Part shown: positions 1 through 7,765 of the stretch, in pieces
How positions within the stretch are numbered: the first letter of the stretch is position 1
Layout: each line of letters starts with the position of its first letter
NCBI GenBank assembly: GCA_024276195.1
Contig: JAJRXR010000010.1
Span: forward strand, 1-40,510
Length of the DNA: 40,510 nt
DNA from: Planctomycetota bacterium
GTDB taxonomy: Bacteria > Planctomycetota > Phycisphaerae > Phycisphaerales > UBA1924
Direction: 5' to 3'
Notes under the pieces: model-generated
What the model saw: only the letters and a program-made list of their open reading frames with translations
What the model was told of the DNA's origin: nothing
The model's database searches: none
Made by a program: the position numbers and the translations under genes

Positions 1-228
1 GGCGATGTCCCCGGAGAGCACTACTTCTACATTCCAGATGCCGTCAGCGCCGCGTCAAACACCTCAGTGCTTGTCTACACGCACCCGGACCTCTTCCTCG
101 ATGGCGGCGCCAACATCGGCTACCGCGACGGAAGCGTCCATTCGATGACCCAATGGGAATACACCCCGCTTCTCGAATCGTTTAGGAATACGGACGGCTC
201 CCCCTGGGCGCCTCACCTGCACGAGTAG
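1..228 (+). CDS. C-terminal part of a pseudopilin-like (H-X9-DG type) protein, truncated by the window edge
   Basis: An open frame runs from base 1 to a TAG at 226-228 (75 residues visible, N-terminus outside the window). The end contains a GGANIGYRDGSVHSM segment. It resembles the 'gGaN..f.DGHV' region near the C-terminus of the planctomycete type II secretion-like pseudopilins with a processing-associated H-X9-DG motif. The diagnostic N-terminal prepilin peptide is not visible, so the family call rests on this short motif only. The next gene starts 15 bp downstream on the same strand and may be co-transcribed. Confidence 0.55.
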   Translation, partial: GDVPGEHYFYIPDAVSAASNTSVLVYTHPDLFLDGGANIGYRDGSVHSMTQWEYTPLLESFRNTDGSPWAPHLHE

Positions 229-243
229 CGAGGATCTGCGCAC

Positions 244-873
244 ATGAACCATGCTCGAACCCTCCTCCTGGGACCAGCACTTGCGATCACGGCCCTCACA
301 CTGACCGCCTGCGCCACCTCCCCCTGGAGAGCCAACTTCGAGCCCGAGCCCGGGGTCACGCCGCTGGCGCCGATCCCGAGCGATGTCGTCGTGGTCCGCC
401 CCGCGCCGTTCGAGCGCATCGACGAGGCCCTGCTCGCCTTCGAGCGGGCCTGGAGCGAAAGCGATACCTACTGGGAAGACTGGCCCGAGCACGAAAAACG
501 CGCCCACGCCGACCGCCTCATCGACGCGCTCCAGCTCCCGGGCGGGTCCGACCGGTGGACCATCCTCGGCGCCTCGCGCTTCACCAGCTTCAACGCGATC
601 GACCCCGACGCCGGCGACCTGCGCCGCTTCGCCTCCGACATCGGCGCCGACCACGCGATCTGGTCGTCGTACGACCTCGGAAGGTCTGAGCGCGTCATCG
701 ATCGCCCCGTTCACTACCCCTCGTGGCACTACAGCTACGGGCGCTTCGGGCACGATGGCTACGGCGGGTACGACGGCTACGGCGGCGGGTTCGGCTCGCA
801 CACCGTCTGGGTTCCCGTCACCATCGAGGCCGACGAAACACTCTGGATGGCCTACTTCCTCGCGCGCCGGTAA
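244..873 (+). CDS. Predicted lipoprotein with Gly/Tyr-rich C-terminal region
   Basis: A 209-residue protein. The N-terminus is a lipoprotein signal peptide: basic MNHAR, a hydrophobic stretch and a lipobox LTAC with Cys23 as the lipidation site. It is therefore expected to be membrane-anchored on the periplasmic side. Residues 30-150 are mixed alpha/beta-like with no recognised domain. Residues about 160-190 are a low-complexity H/Y/G/D segment (YGRFGHDGYGGYDGYGGG), followed by a short hydrophobic end. The ATG at 244 has a weak AGGA about 10 bp upstream. The gene ends 3 bp before the stop of the convergent sulfotransferase gene. No specific function can be assigned. Confidence 0.8.
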   Translation: MNHARTLLLGPALAITALTLTACATSPWRANFEPEPGVTPLAPIPSDVVVVRPAPFERIDEALLAFERAWSESDTYWEDWPEHEKRAHADRLIDALQLPGGSDRWTILGASRFTSFNAIDPDAGDLRRFASDIGADHAIWSSYDLGRSERVIDRPVHYPSWHYSYGRFGHDGYGGYDGYGGGFGSHTVWVPVTIEADETLWMAYFLARR

Positions 874-876
874 GAA

Positions 877-2352
877 TCAATCCCCGCCCGCCAGCTCGCC
901 CAGCGCCGCGCGCAGCGGACCCAGGTTCGCCTCATAGTTCGCGCAGCGCCCGACCGACTTTGTATACAACGGCTCGCGCACCTGCTCGCTGCTCCACGTG
1001 ATCGCCGCCCGCCCGGACTCATAGAACCGCAGGCACGCGTCGTCCCACTCCAGACCCAGGAACTCGATCAGCTCGCGCGTGACCGCTTCCTGTTCACGCA
1101 CAAACCGCTCATAGCTCAGCTCGAACACCTCGATCCCGAGCGTGCGTGTCCAGTGGTCCATCAGGCGCCGGTACTGGACCGTGTACCGTCCAAGATTCTC
1201 CAGGTCGTAGGCATAATCGTGGCTGCCCGTGAAGTCGTGGAAGTAGCACGAAAGACAGGTATCCAGCGGGCTGCGCACGCAATGGATGATCCTGGCCCCG
1301 GGCAGCATCCGGTGGATCAACCCCAGAAACTGGAAGTTGTACGGCATCTTGTCCGTGACGCGCTGGGCATTTGGCCCGAGTTTTTTCAGCTTCGCCGCGT
1401 ACCCACGCCCCGCCCGCGTCAGCGACTGGCCCGTCAGCCGACCCGCCGCGTGCGCGCCCGCGATGTCATACCCGCCCTCGCCCAGCAGCGCTTCCATCGG
1501 CTCGCGCATGTGCTTGAGCTCGCCACCCGCAACAACGCCCGGATGGCTCGAGAGCACCTGCTCGCACAGCGTCGTGCCCGATCGCATCATCCCCACAACA
1601 AACACGGGCAGCTCCGTGTCCAGCGTGGACTCTGGGATCGACGCGTACAGCTCTGGCGTGATTGTTTGTACCTGCTCATCGACCGCCCGCTCGACGCGCT
1701 CGCCATCCCACCGGGCCGGGCGCAGCGCGTTGGCCTCGCTGAACGCACCGAACGCCTCGTCGTAGCGCCCCGCGCGGTCGAGCATCTGCCCGAGCTGGAA
1801 CCCCGCCTGCGCCCGGATCGGCGCGGGCAGGCCCGGGCGCGCCAGCAGCGAAGTCAGCAGCTCGATCGAGCGGTCAACCCCGTCGAACCGGCGCACGAGC
1901 ATCGCGAACATCGTCACCAGCGTCGGGTCGGCGCCGGGCGCGTCCGCGTGCGGGCGCAGCAGCTCGCACGCCGCCTCAAACTCGCCCTGCAACCGGTGCA
2001 GGTCCGCCCGCGTCCACAGCGCGAACGCCCCGCCCGCCTCAGCCCGAACCGCCTTGTCCGCCGCTCGGACGGCGTCGTCGAGCCGCCCCTCCTGGCGGTA
2101 CACCGTCGCGAGCTGGGCCAGGGCCGTCGCGTCGTTGGGCTTGGCGCTGAGCGCCTCGAGCAGATGCTTGCGGGCGCCCCGGGCGTCGCCCACGAGCGAC
2201 AGGCACTTGCCCAGGTTCAGGTGGACCCCCGGGTTTTTGGGTTCGAGCTTGAGCAGGCGCCGGTACAGCTCGACCGCCGCGCGGAAGTTTCCTGACGTGT
2301 ACGCCGAGTTGGCCCGGTCGAGGATCGCTTTTTTGGTCGCTGGGGAGGCCAT
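877..2352 (-). CDS. TPR-repeat sulfotransferase family protein
   Basis: A 491-residue protein with two parts. Residues about 8-215 are tetratricopeptide repeats with the A/G/Y/P spacing typical of TPR helices (for example residues 43-72 and 77-106). Residues about 248-485 are a sulfotransferase domain. FVVGMMRSGTTL (251-262) is the P-loop-like 5'-phosphosulfate-binding motif for PAPS, and VRSPLDTCLSCYFHDF (about 360) matches the 3'-phosphate-binding motif. The family transfers sulfuryl groups from PAPS to a sugar, peptide or small molecule; the acceptor here is unknown. TPR-sulfotransferase fusions are common in planctomycetes and proteobacteria. The start at 2352 has no clear ribosome site but fits the beginning of the first TPR. 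Confidence 0.9.
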   Translation of the reverse strand: MASPATKKAILDRANSAYTSGNFRAAVELYRRLLKLEPKNPGVHLNLGKCLSLVGDARGARKHLLEALSAKPNDATALAQLATVYRQEGRLDDAVRAADKAVRAEAGGAFALWTRADLHRLQGEFEAACELLRPHADAPGADPTLVTMFAMLVRRFDGVDRSIELLTSLLARPGLPAPIRAQAGFQLGQMLDRAGRYDEAFGAFSEANALRPARWDGERVERAVDEQVQTITPELYASIPESTLDTELPVFVVGMMRSGTTLCEQVLSSHPGVVAGGELKHMREPMEALLGEGGYDIAGAHAAGRLTGQSLTRAGRGYAAKLKKLGPNAQRVTDKMPYNFQFLGLIHRMLPGARIIHCVRSPLDTCLSCYFHDFTGSHDYAYDLENLGRYTVQYRRLMDHWTRTLGIEVFELSYERFVREQEAVTRELIEFLGLEWDDACLRFYESGRAAITWSSEQVREPLYTKSVGRCANYEANLGPLRAALGELAGGD

Positions 2353-2415
2353 GGGTGAGAGTGTATGGAGTCACAAGGCGTCGCCGTGCAAACACACGCT
2401 GAGGCATATTGGGGG

Positions 2416-3006
2416 CTAGTAGATGCTGGACCCCATCTCAAACGAGCTGAGCTTCGGTTCGAGTGGAAGCCCGAGAAGTACCGAGATTTTCTGCCCAAAG
2501 TCTTCAAGGACACTTGAGGACTGATCCACCCCGATGACAAATCCGTGGTCGTGATCTTGCAAGACAAGCGCCATCCCCAGTGACCGAATCTCTGTTGTCA
2601 CAGTAAGAAACGAACTCCTCCGACTCAACTGACCAATCGCTATGGATGTTGTGTCACGGTCAAGCTGTACAACTCGCTTGCGCATACCTCGGTTGCGCAT
2701 GATCGTGATTGGTCCCGATTCCGGGACATCGCACTGAACGACACGCGTCCAGAGATAGGCAGTCACGCAGGCACAGGCAACTCCGATCCCGAGGATGAAA
2801 AAAGCAAACGCTGTATACGCGGAGCCTGACAGAACAAACCACGCATACGCGCCGGAGCCAAGGAATGTACATGCAACCGCCGCCCACAACAGGACAAGTG
2901 ACAGAGGTCTCTGCCGGAAGCTCCAGTCTCCAGAGATGCCTCGGCGCGGCTTTGTCAGAAAGTACGAAGATGGCAGATACTCGCTGTCAAGACGAAATGC
3001 CTCCAT
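2416..3006 (-). CDS. Two-TM membrane protein, third cargo gene of the uvrC-tail array
   Basis: A 196-residue protein of unknown function. An N-terminal soluble stretch of about 35 residues is followed by two membrane helices (about residues 38-58 and 65-85). A beta-rich cytosolic domain comes next, ending in a strand and amphipathic helix (VDQSSSVLEDFGQKISVLLG). The frame is open to 3081, but the ATG at 3006 is preferred. It follows GGGGAG by 5 nt, within an 18-bp leader identical to the one before the first gene of the array (3716-4345). The fold plan (2 TM, beta domain, C-terminal helix) matches the two genes upstream although sequence identity is barely detectable. GC is lower than in neighbouring housekeeping genes. 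It could be a bPH-like membrane protein, which I cannot confirm. Confidence 0.75.
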   Translation of the reverse strand: MEAFRLDSEYLPSSYFLTKPRRGISGDWSFRQRPLSLVLLWAAVACTFLGSGAYAWFVLSGSAYTAFAFFILGIGVACACVTAYLWTRVVQCDVPESGPITIMRNRGMRKRVVQLDRDTTSIAIGQLSRRSSFLTVTTEIRSLGMALVLQDHDHGFVIGVDQSSSVLEDFGQKISVLLGLPLEPKLSSFEMGSSIY

Positions 3007-3024
3007 GCTCACTCCCCGATCGTC
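3007..3024 (-). repeat. Third, short copy of the uvrC-tail repeat
   Basis: These 18 bp are identical to 4347-4364, the end of uvrC including its stop and the following GC. They supply the GGGGAG ribosome site and TGA upstream of the ATG at 3006. Beyond 18 bp the match decays. This is a remnant of the element seen in full at 3660-3714. Confidence 0.7.
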
Positions 3025-3046
3025 CACGACACAGCCGCAGCGGCCA

Positions 3047-3658
3047 CTACAAAATGGCCACCAGCCCTTCACCCTTCTCACACGTCACCCCGATTTGATC
3101 TGAGAGGGCGTCCGCACGTTCCCGGGCTGACTCTGCGAATCCTCTCGACTCCCACAAGATCGGCGCCTCGGCGCCAGCGACACCGAGAAATACATGTGTC
3201 GGAACCTGATCGAGCATGTGCCGTAGTTTGCTGCTCAGGATCAGAGCACGCCACAACCTCTCGGCAAGCGAACTCACCGGGCGCATGACCATCCGGGCTT
3301 CGCTCAGAGGACTTGTCACGCTGGCATTCCGGATGAATCGTCGGGATACCTGCGTTTCGTTCTTCTGGAGATCAACCCTGGCGATCTCCCGGTAGCGGAG
3401 CAGCAAGATCGCAGCTGCAATTGACGTAAAGCCCGCCAGTCCCAGCCCAATCGCCAGGATGACGCCCCCGCGATCAGGCGCCCCGAGCGAAGTCATCAGA
3501 GACCAATGCACACCCAGGGCATACACCAAGATCATGCCCAATGCAGCCGGCGCCGCTGCAGCCAGGCGTGTTGTGATCACACACTCATACACGCCCGCCT
3601 CAATTTCTTGCAGCTGCCCCTTTCCACTGCCCGTGCTTTCTGGCTTGAACAGACGCAT
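3047..3658 (-). CDS. Two-TM membrane protein, second cargo gene of the uvrC-tail array
   Basis: A 203-residue protein of unknown function. About 30 polar residues precede two membrane helices (about residues 31-51 and 64-86). A soluble domain with alternating strands follows, then a C-terminal amphipathic helix (ESARERADALSDQIGV). The layout copies that of both neighbours in the array. The ATG at 3658 is chosen over the overlapping GTG at 3661. The TGA of the upstream uvrC-tail copy overlaps this ATG (TGATG), and GGGGAG lies only 2 nt upstream. The 3' end overlaps the open frame of the next gene but not its preferred start. No conserved enzymatic motif is visible. Confidence 0.75.
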   Translation of the reverse strand: MRLFKPESTGSGKGQLQEIEAGVYECVITTRLAAAAPAALGMILVYALGVHWSLMTSLGAPDRGGVILAIGLGLAGFTSIAAAILLLRYREIARVDLQKNETQVSRRFIRNASVTSPLSEARMVMRPVSSLAERLWRALILSSKLRHMLDQVPTHVFLGVAGAEAPILWESRGFAESARERADALSDQIGVTCEKGEGLVAIL

Positions 3659-3659
3659 C

Positions 3660-3714
3660 ACTCCCCGATCGTACTCTTCCGGCGCAGCACATGGTGATAG
3701 TGCTGTGCGAACCG
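3660..3714 (-). repeat. Displaced in-frame copy of the uvrC 3' end (55 bp)
   Basis: These 55 bp match 4351-4405, the last codons of uvrC, at 52 of 55 positions. Read on the minus strand they encode RFAQHYHHVLRRKSTIGE then TGA. This is the UvrC C-terminus with one residue changed (K to S, two base changes) and one silent change. The copy begins one base after the TAG of the gene at 3716-4345 and runs into the ATG of the gene at 3047-3658, so it fills the whole intergenic space and supplies the ribosome site for the downstream gene. Confidence 0.9.
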
Positions 3715-3715
3715 A

Positions 3716-4345
3716 CTATTTCGAGAGCACCCTCACCGTCGCGTTCGACCCTCGCAACCCGCACATTGCACTGAGTTCTTCCGCGATCCCACGCAACTTG
3801 TTCTCGCCCTTCTCGGTGTCGGCGAGACCAATCAACATGGCGTCTGCGCCATCATGAAGCACCAGCCCACAGTATCTGTATACACGGGCGCCGACAACAA
3901 TATGGCGAAGCGGGTTCACAATAAACGAGAGGATTGCGTTATCACGGTGCTCGTACTCGCACACGTCAAGCCTCGCTCGCTCGGGGGGGATGTCGATTGT
4001 GCGCCGCCGAAAGACCGTATTAAACTTGAGACGCGCCGATCCGTCTACATTGATGATCGCGGTTCTGCTCGCCAATAACAGGCGAATACCGATCAGGAGC
4101 GGCATAAAAGCAAGCCCGACGACAACATAGGCGAGCGGGGAGTTGAGCCGAACAGCAGACCCTGTTCTCCACAACTCGATCGCGACGAATACGAACGCGC
4201 CAAAGAACACGAGCGGGACCACAGCAGCGAGCCACGGTCGGAATGTGTACCGCACACCGCCATCCGGCGTTGCTCGCCGCCTCAGGCGGTACGCACCGCC
4301 GGGAACCAATCGGCTCTTCAGGTTGAGTTCGATCTGGCCAGACAT
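3716..4345 (-). CDS. Two-TM membrane protein, first cargo gene of the uvrC-tail array
   Basis: A 209-residue protein of unknown function. About 35 basic N-terminal residues are followed by two membrane helices (about residues 38-60 and 72-92). A beta-rich domain comes next, with a C-terminal strand-helix unit (MLIGLADTEKGENKLRGIAE). The ATG at 4345 is 3 nt after the uvrC TGA, and its ribosome site GGGGAG lies inside the last uvrC codons, so translation is probably coupled to uvrC. Two further genes of the same plan follow. A lipid-facing regulatory or immunity-like role is possible but is inference only. Confidence 0.75.
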   Translation of the reverse strand: MSGQIELNLKSRLVPGGAYRLRRRATPDGGVRYTFRPWLAAVVPLVFFGAFVFVAIELWRTGSAVRLNSPLAYVVVGLAFMPLLIGIRLLLASRTAIINVDGSARLKFNTVFRRRTIDIPPERARLDVCEYEHRDNAILSFIVNPLRHIVVGARVYRYCGLVLHDGADAMLIGLADTEKGENKLRGIAEELSAMCGLRGSNATVRVLSK

Positions 4346-4348
4346 CGC

Positions 4349-5788
4349 TCACTCCCCGATCGTCTTCTTCCGGCGCAGCACATGGTGATAGTGCTGCGCG
4401 AACCGGTGCGCCTCATCCCGGACCTGCTGGCACAACCTCAGCCCCGGGTTGTCGCGTCCGAGCCTGATCGGCTCGGACCGCTCCTGGACGTAGATCAGCT
4501 CCTGCTTCTTCGCCAGGCTGATCACCATCGGCGGCTGCACGCCCAGCGTTTCAAACGCCTGCAGCGCCGCGTGGAGCTGACCGAGGCCGCCGTCAATAAG
4601 AATCACATCCGGGTACAGCTCGCACCCGGCGCCCGCCTCCCGGTACCGACGGCTGACCACCTCGCGGATCGACGCGTAATCGTCGTTGCCGCCCTGCACC
4701 GACGTGATCCGGTACCTGCGGTACTCGTTCTTGAACGGGCGCCCATCGACGAAGCAGACCTTGCTCCCGACGGTCTCGCCGCCCTGAAGATGCGCAATGT
4801 CGATGCCCTCGACGCACCGGATCGGGCTCTCCATGCCGATGGCGCGGGCGAGCGAGCGCAGGCCTTTTTCCGGGTCGATGTACCCGATCTCGGTCTCGGG
4901 CTGCCAGGCGTCGTCGGTGCTGGCGCGCTCGTCGAGTTTTTCTATAGCCCGGATCTGGTCGCGGATCGCCGCGGCCAGCTCAAACCGAAGATCCTTCGAC
5001 GCCTGCTCCATCTCGGCGCGCATCTCCCGCAGCATCGGCGCCCGCTTGGACCCCACAAACCGCACGAACCGGTCGATGTCCGCCCGGTACGCCTCGGGCG
5101 AGATCGACTCGTTGCACGGCGCCGTGCAGCGCCCGATCGATGCCAGCAGGCACGGGCGGAATCGCCGGTTCTTCGGGTCGCCCGCCTCGATGTCGAGCGA
5201 GCACGTTCTGAACCTGAACACCCCTTGCAGCAGGTGGATCGCCTGCTTGAGCGCCCAGGCGCCGACGAACGGGCCGAAGACGCGCCCGTTCTTGACCATC
5301 AGATCGACCGTGCCGTCGTCGCGCACGCCCGAGGGGTTGCGCGTGACGATCACGCGCGGGTAGTCCTCGCCGCGCGTCACAACGAGGTAGGGGTACGACT
5401 TATCGTCCGTCGAAAGCTCGTTGTACTTGGGGCCGATGTCCTTGATCAGGCGGTTCTCAGCCAGCAGCGCCTCCCACGGGCTCGCAAACCGCAGCCAGTC
5501 AAAGCTGTGGACCTCGTCCAACATCCGCCCCTTACGCGGGCCAAGATCGGCGCTCGGGAGAAAGTAGCTCGACACCCGATCGGGCAGCCTGCTCGCCTTG
5601 CCCACGTACAGCACAACCCCCTTGCTGTCCTTCATCAGGTACACCCCCGCAGCCGGGGGCAGCTCCTTCGCCGCCCGCAGCAGGCGCCCCAGCCGCTCCT
5701 GGCGCGTCTCGCTCCCCCACGGCGGCGGCGCATCGCTCGGCGCAAAGCCCTCATCGTCAAGAAATGGAGCATCCGGGTCGTCAGGCAC
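4349..5788 (-). CDS. uvrC: UvrABC excinuclease subunit C, lacking the C-terminal (HhH)2 domain
   Basis: UvrC makes the two incisions in nucleotide excision repair after loading by UvrA/UvrB. The 479 residues carry, in order, a GIY-YIG nuclease domain (GVY 48-50, LYVGKA about 60-65), a cysteine region, a UVR helix pair (about 255-290) and the RNase H-like nuclease domain (EGIDIAHLQG about 328, ILIDGGLGQL about 395, RDEAHRFAQHYHH about 458). The family is usually near 600 residues and continues after 'RDEAHRFA..YHR..R.K..' with a linker and two helix-hairpin-helix motifs. Here the protein stops at RRKKTIGE, so (HhH)2 is absent. The GTG at 5788 is preceded by AGGA. The last 55 bp recur downstream at 3660-3714. 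Confidence 0.95.
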   Translation of the reverse strand: MPDDPDAPFLDDEGFAPSDAPPPWGSETRQERLGRLLRAAKELPPAAGVYLMKDSKGVVLYVGKASRLPDRVSSYFLPSADLGPRKGRMLDEVHSFDWLRFASPWEALLAENRLIKDIGPKYNELSTDDKSYPYLVVTRGEDYPRVIVTRNPSGVRDDGTVDLMVKNGRVFGPFVGAWALKQAIHLLQGVFRFRTCSLDIEAGDPKNRRFRPCLLASIGRCTAPCNESISPEAYRADIDRFVRFVGSKRAPMLREMRAEMEQASKDLRFELAAAIRDQIRAIEKLDERASTDDAWQPETEIGYIDPEKGLRSLARAIGMESPIRCVEGIDIAHLQGGETVGSKVCFVDGRPFKNEYRRYRITSVQGGNDDYASIREVVSRRYREAGAGCELYPDVILIDGGLGQLHAALQAFETLGVQPPMVISLAKKQELIYVQERSEPIRLGRDNPGLRLCQQVRDEAHRFAQHYHHVLRRKKTIGE

Positions 5789-5944
5789 GCACGATCCTAC
5801 GGATCCTTAGCCGGGCGCCACAATAAACGGGAGTATGTACTTGGCGCAAATGGAGAGCGGCCAGGTGTCCAGACCACAGCCCTAACTGCTAGAGGGGGCA
5901 AGTCGAAGTCCCAGTCGCCGAGGCCAATTGACATCTATCACGAC

Positions 5945-6418
5945 TCATGTACCTCGAGCTAACTGGGAGCATATAGGGCAATTGGCAACAGAATCGCTAT
6001 CGCACCCGATCACACGGACGTACCGGTCGCCTTGTTGGATCGCCCGTTCTTTATGGTCGGTTGCCGCAATTGTGATGTTCTCAACATGTCCCCCCTTGAC
6101 GAATCCAACGTGGTCGTCGAATCGACATGGTGAAACTCGGATGAGCCATCGGGGCACTGCGTCGCATTTTTTCTTGAGACCCGATCGGCACTGCCGTCCA
6201 TGATCTTCTTCGTTCGGGAGAGATACTTTGTCTGGGTCAGTTGCCTTCGTTGATATTCCGACAACCACTGCATAGTAGCGATACGGGTTGGGCTCACCCT
6301 TCTCCCCGTGCGTTTCCAGCACAACACCATAGTGTGGCTTCAGATCTTCCGTATCAAGATCAGGCATCGCCCTGAAGTAAAATATTCCACCCTTGCGTAT
6401 CGGGATACTGCCGGACAT
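5945..6418 (-). CDS. Candidate toxin of a Panacea-type toxin-antitoxin pair, MazF/PemK-like
   Basis: A 157-residue protein. Its ATG directly abuts the antitoxin stop (TAGATG), so the two are translationally coupled. The N-terminus (RKGGIFYFRAMPD), a 'KPHYGVVLE' strand and 'YYAVVVGIST' followed by 'DKVSLP' resemble the SH3-like barrel of MazF/PemK endoribonucleases ('GdIv..d..p....kpRpavVl..' and a second core strand ending in S/T). The match is by eye and no catalytic residue can be assigned safely. Two cysteines near the end (CPIC) are unusual. Panacea antitoxins pair with structurally diverse toxins, so position alone supports a toxin role and fold identity is less certain. GC is lower than in flanking genes, which suggests transfer. 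Confidence 0.55.
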   Translation of the reverse strand: MSGSIPIRKGGIFYFRAMPDLDTEDLKPHYGVVLETHGEKGEPNPYRYYAVVVGISTKATDPDKVSLPNEEDHGRQCRSGLKKKCDAVPRWLIRVSPCRFDDHVGFVKGGHVENITIAATDHKERAIQQGDRYVRVIGCDSDSVANCPICSQLARGT

Positions 6419-6919
6419 CTAGGCGATCGTAACCTGAGACAGGTTGCGAATGAGATTCGCAGATGCTTGATCTCTCATCTCTTGTACATCTCGGCCCATA
6501 TCCTTGGCCTGGATTGGAGTATTCCGACCTTGCTCAAAGGCAGCTTCGTATGCAGGCAAATCGTGGGTCAGATTGATCAATGACCCGCCGGACATACGCC
6601 CGTAACGCGCCCACACCGCTTCAAGAACTTCTAAATCGTCACCCGTTGGCACAACACGATTGTCTCGCGCCCTGACTCTCGTCATGAAGCCTTTGAATCG
6701 ATCGTATAGCGAGCGAATGACTGGACCGTTGTCCCATGCCTCGATCTGATCGGAGAACATAGGGCGATCGCAATCTGCCACACTGGCTCCCTGCGCAAGC
6801 GCAGCAAGTTTTTGTACCTTGATCTTTCCAACATCGATTTTTTCTTCCTTCCCTCGAAGGATGAAATAGTCGGCAACATCATGGACAGTCAAACACGAAT
6901 TGTTCGGATCGTCATGCAT
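6419..6919 (-). CDS. Panacea-domain (DUF4065/SocA-like) antitoxin
   Basis: A 166-residue protein with the DUF4065 pattern: 'VHDVADYFILRG' at the N-terminus, 'KIKVQKLAALAQG' in the place of the usual 'K.QKL.Y..q', and 'DQIEAWDNGPVIRSLYDRFKGF' matching 'I.AW.nGPV....Y..f'. The Panacea domain is an antitoxin module that neutralises many unrelated toxins, and it is typically encoded just before the toxin, as here. The frame opens at GTG 6964. ATG 6919 is preferred because the domain starts just after it and a plausible promoter lies at 6974-7002. A CCCGC/GCGGG inverted repeat sits immediately before the ATG and could sequester or mark the ribosome site. Confidence 0.85.
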   Translation of the reverse strand: MHDDPNNSCLTVHDVADYFILRGKEEKIDVGKIKVQKLAALAQGASVADCDRPMFSDQIEAWDNGPVIRSLYDRFKGFMTRVRARDNRVVPTGDDLEVLEAVWARYGRMSGGSLINLTHDLPAYEAAFEQGRNTPIQAKDMGRDVQEMRDQASANLIRNLSQVTIA

Positions 6920-6973
6920 GGTTCCCGCCTGCAAGCGGGGTTGAGGTCCCCTAGTACCTTCCACTATGTCATT

Positions 6974-7002
6974 CGTATAGCACTACGGCAAGTTCGGCCC
7001 AA
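6974..7002 (-). promoter_or_regulatory. Candidate promoter and operator of the toxin-antitoxin operon
   Basis: On the minus strand TTGGGC and TATACG are separated by 17 bp, a reasonable sigma-70-type pair. It would start transcription about 48 bp before the ATG at 6919. An inverted repeat GCCCA-N3-TGGGC (6998-7010) overlaps the -35 hexamer, as expected for an autoregulatory operator. Seen by eye only. Confidence 0.4.
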
Positions 7003-7066
7003 AATGGGCACAATTTTGTATGGTACATGATAGGGCTGACAAGAATTTACAGCAAGTACATATCTG

Positions 7067-7097
7067 AAAAAACGCCCCGCGCTCAGCGCAGGGCGTT
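7067..7097 (-). terminator. Rho-independent terminator of the lipoprotein gene
   Basis: On the minus strand an AACGCCC...GGGCGTT stem with an inner GCGC/GCGC stem is followed by a run of six T. It lies 29 bp downstream of the stop at 7126 and is the clearest intrinsic terminator in the window. Confidence 0.85.
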
Positions 7098-7125
7098 GTT
7101 CGGTATTGATCTGACAGCCCGGGTC

Positions 7126-7602
7126 TCAGTCCTGCGGAGCGCTCTGGACCTCGGCCCGCTGCTGGGCCTTGGTCAGCTCTTTGCGACGCTCGCGGGCGAG
7201 CTTCCGCCCCCGCCACTGCTTCCACGGCGCCAGCTTCTGGGCCTGCATCGTCTTGTCAAAGTCCGCCTGAGCCCGCGGCGAGCGCTGCTCGAACGCTGGC
7301 AGCTCCCTGACCTCGACCGCCCGGCGGTCCAGGTAGTCCTCGGCGTCCTGCACCCGCAGGGGCTCCGCCTCGGCGCTGCGGATCACCGACGTCGTCAGAT
7401 CGTGGTACATCCCCACGACCCGCTCAAAATCCTCACGCGCCACGCTGCCCTGCTCGGCCAGGCGCGCCGACTCGGCGTTGAGCACGCCCTGGATCTCTCT
7501 GGCCCGATAACGCTGCGCCCGCGTCCGCTCCACCCGGCAACCCGAGGCCAGAAACATGGTCGCGAGCAGCCCGCACGTCACGATGGTTGATGTCCGTCTC
7601 AT
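7126..7602 (-). CDS. Small predicted lipoprotein
   Basis: A 158-residue protein. MRRTSTIVTCGLLATMFLASGC is a lipoprotein signal with lipobox ASGC and Cys22 as the modified residue. The rest is highly charged and probably mostly helical, rich in Arg, Glu and Gln, ending in a basic segment (KQWRGRKLARERRKELTKAQQ). No domain is recognised. The gene is monocistronic, with a strong terminator downstream and 163 bp of non-coding DNA upstream to the M20 gene. It may be an envelope or peptidoglycan-associated protein, but nothing in the sequence proves this. Confidence 0.75.
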   Translation of the reverse strand: MRRTSTIVTCGLLATMFLASGCRVERTRAQRYRAREIQGVLNAESARLAEQGSVAREDFERVVGMYHDLTTSVIRSAEAEPLRVQDAEDYLDRRAVEVRELPAFEQRSPRAQADFDKTMQAQKLAPWKQWRGRKLARERRKELTKAQQRAEVQSAPQD

Positions 7603-7765
7603 AGTTTGATTCCCGTCGGCGCTGCGGCGCCACCACTGAAGGGCCTCCCAGGCCCAGGCGTCACGGGCCGCGAGATCACCCCGCCCATACCCGACGACCC
7701 AACCCTACGCCCGCCCTTGCCCAGACGTTCGCGCGGAACAAACTTCCTCACCCTCGCCCCCCGGA

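Noticed and set aside
3007-4405. A CRISPR-like array formed by the repeated uvrC-tail sequence
   Set aside because: Repeats are unequal in length and the intervening segments are 600-690 bp protein-coding genes, not spacers.
5840-5910. A possible tRNA or tRNA remnant next to the toxin-antitoxin genes (GTCGAAGTCCC resembles a T-arm)
   Set aside because: No acceptor stem or anticodon arm can be formed convincingly around it.
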